From: Novosphingobium umbonatum
Lineage (GTDB): Bacteria > Pseudomonadota > Alphaproteobacteria > Sphingomonadales > Sphingomonadaceae
Reading direction: 5' to 3'
Assembly (NCBI RefSeq): GCF_004005905.1
Contig: NZ_SACO01000009.1
Location: forward strand, 62,001 to 126,000
DNA length: 64,000 bases
Shown: one piece after another, positions 55,751-64,000 of the stretch
Layout: the number at the start of each line of letters is the position of its first letter
Position numbering within the stretch: position 1 is the stretch's first letter
Position numbers and translations under genes: made by a program
Notes under the pieces: model-generated
Told to the model about the DNA's origin: nothing
Seen by the model: the letters and a program-made list of their open reading frames with translations, nothing else
Databases searched by the model: none

Positions 55751-56096
55751 AACCTCGGATCGGGTGCCCAAATGTGGCGCAAACACATTGACTCACCCCA
55801 CCCCACCGCCTAAAGGCAGCGGGTTCTATCGCTTCGAGCAAGATTGACCCAGCGCGGGGGTTGGTCGCGGAATGGAAGCGGTGGTTTGCATCTGACGCAA
55901 AGGGCTGCTGGCCAAGGATCTTACGGGATTATCCGGTAAGGTGTGGTGCCAAGCGGCCTTTTTGTATTTGGACCTTCGGGTTTGAAAATCAGATGTCGCC
56001 ATTACCGCGCATGGCAGTTTCACGGGGCCTTGGCCGTCTTTTTTCCGCGAAAAAGATGGGTTTGGCCCGCAATGTAAAGAGGCAAAGTACAGCCCT
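55751..56096 (+). other. Upstream region of rpoB
   Basis: 346 bp with no convincing gene. A TTGACT (55788-55793) with TAAAGG 17 bp later (55811-55816) is a possible promoter, and a palindrome TCTTTTT...AAAAAGA lies at 56037-56056. AAAGAGG lies about 17 bp before the rpoB ATG. Because rpoB is not cotranscribed with rplJL here, its promoter should lie in this region. Confidence 0.4.
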
Positions 56097-60248
<4,152 letters not shown>

Positions 60249-60256
60249 CAGTCAGG

Positions 60257-60336
60257 GCCGGTGTGGCGGAACGGTAGACGCACCACTCCAGTGGTCCCTC
60301 GCAAGAGGGTGCGGGTTCAACTCCCAGCCACCGGCA
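60257..60336 (+). pseudogene. tRNA-Leu-like element lacking an anticodon, between rpoB and rpoC
   Basis: An 80-base element with class II tRNA-Leu architecture. The acceptor GCCGGTG (60257-60263) pairs perfectly with CACCGGC (60329-60335). The D arm GGCGG-AACGGTAGA-CGC matches the intact tRNA-Leu at 26406. The variable arm is CCCTC-GCAA-GAGGG. The anticodon arm is reduced to CCACT-CC-AGTGG, about five bases too short, so no anticodon can be presented. The T arm has one extra base (CCCAGC for CCCGC). No CCA is encoded. It begins 8 bp after the rpoB stop. Confidence 0.7.
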
Positions 60337-60382
60337 ACTGATTGAGCGCTTTTCGAATTTCCCTCCCAGTGAGGATTACAAA

Positions 60383-64000
<3,618 letters not shown>

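Noticed and set aside
60257..60336. Functional tRNA-Trp(CCA) or tRNA-Leu(CAG) reading of the element
   Set aside because: Placing CCA or CAG at the anticodon breaks the anticodon stem and the invariant T33; a long variable arm also excludes tRNA-Trp.

Overview
The window reads as chromosomal DNA of a GC-rich alphaproteobacterium, most likely Sphingomonadales (Novosphingobium- or Sphingobium-like). Supporting signs are the large (about 1590-residue) NAD-dependent glutamate dehydrogenase, the rpe - heparinase-like - purH order, a small membrane protein resembling XrtV sorting-system accessory proteins, short gene overlaps (ATGA, GTGA, TGATG) and strong codon bias. The bias produces long spurious antisense frames, which were left out. 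The species is an inference from gene content; no rRNA is present.

Layout. 1-5.2 kb: a minus-strand housekeeping run read gpmA-purE-purK-folA-ribF-ileS (ileS is cut by the window edge), preceded by a small charged protein. 5.2-5.8 kb: tRNA-Thr with promoter and terminator, then a small membrane protein. 5.9-17.2 kb: an accessory minus-strand block holding three Tad-type pseudopilin/VWA genes, a hybrid histidine kinase, a LuxR-type response regulator, a type I secretion ABC protein with altered ATPase motifs, its HlyD adaptor, and a GGDEF-EAL protein. 17.7-23.5 kb: plus-strand rpe, heparinase-like gene, purH, a 48-codon ORF, msrA (lipoprotein) and a Zur-like regulator. 23.5-26.5 kb: peptide transporter, small GntR regulator, IHF-beta-like gene and tRNA-Leu(TAA). 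26.6-35.6 kb: an envelope-glycan cluster with GT2, methyltransferase, two GtrA proteins, GT4, two polytopic GT-C-like proteins and a UDP-galactopyranose-mutase-like flavoprotein. 35.6-44.6 kb: msrB (Tat signal), queG, NAD-GDH, TPR protein, alpha/beta hydrolase, and a membrane protein/XRE regulator pair. 44.7-53.4 kb: thrS, an AT-rich acyltransferase that looks acquired, a Tat-exported TIM-barrel protein, a small hypothetical, a TauE/SafE permease, fbp and a pentapeptide-repeat protein. 53.5-64 kb: rplJ-rplL on the minus strand, divergent from rpoB-rpoC on the plus strand, with an ICMT-like methyltransferase between them and a tRNA-Leu-like element without an anticodon between rpoB and rpoC.

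How parts fit together. The sensor kinase/regulator pair sits directly upstream of the type I secretion genes and directly downstream of the Tad-like genes, suggesting one regulated surface programme whose cargo is outside the window. The glycan cluster has the parts for polyprenyl-phosphate-linked sugar synthesis, flipping and periplasmic transfer. MsrA and MsrB both carry export signals, consistent with methionine sulfoxide repair outside the cytoplasm. The least ordinary points are the anticodon-less tRNA in the rpoBC intergenic region, the split of rplJL from rpoBC, the altered secretion ATPase, and the calcium-loop motifs in a TadE-like pseudopilin.
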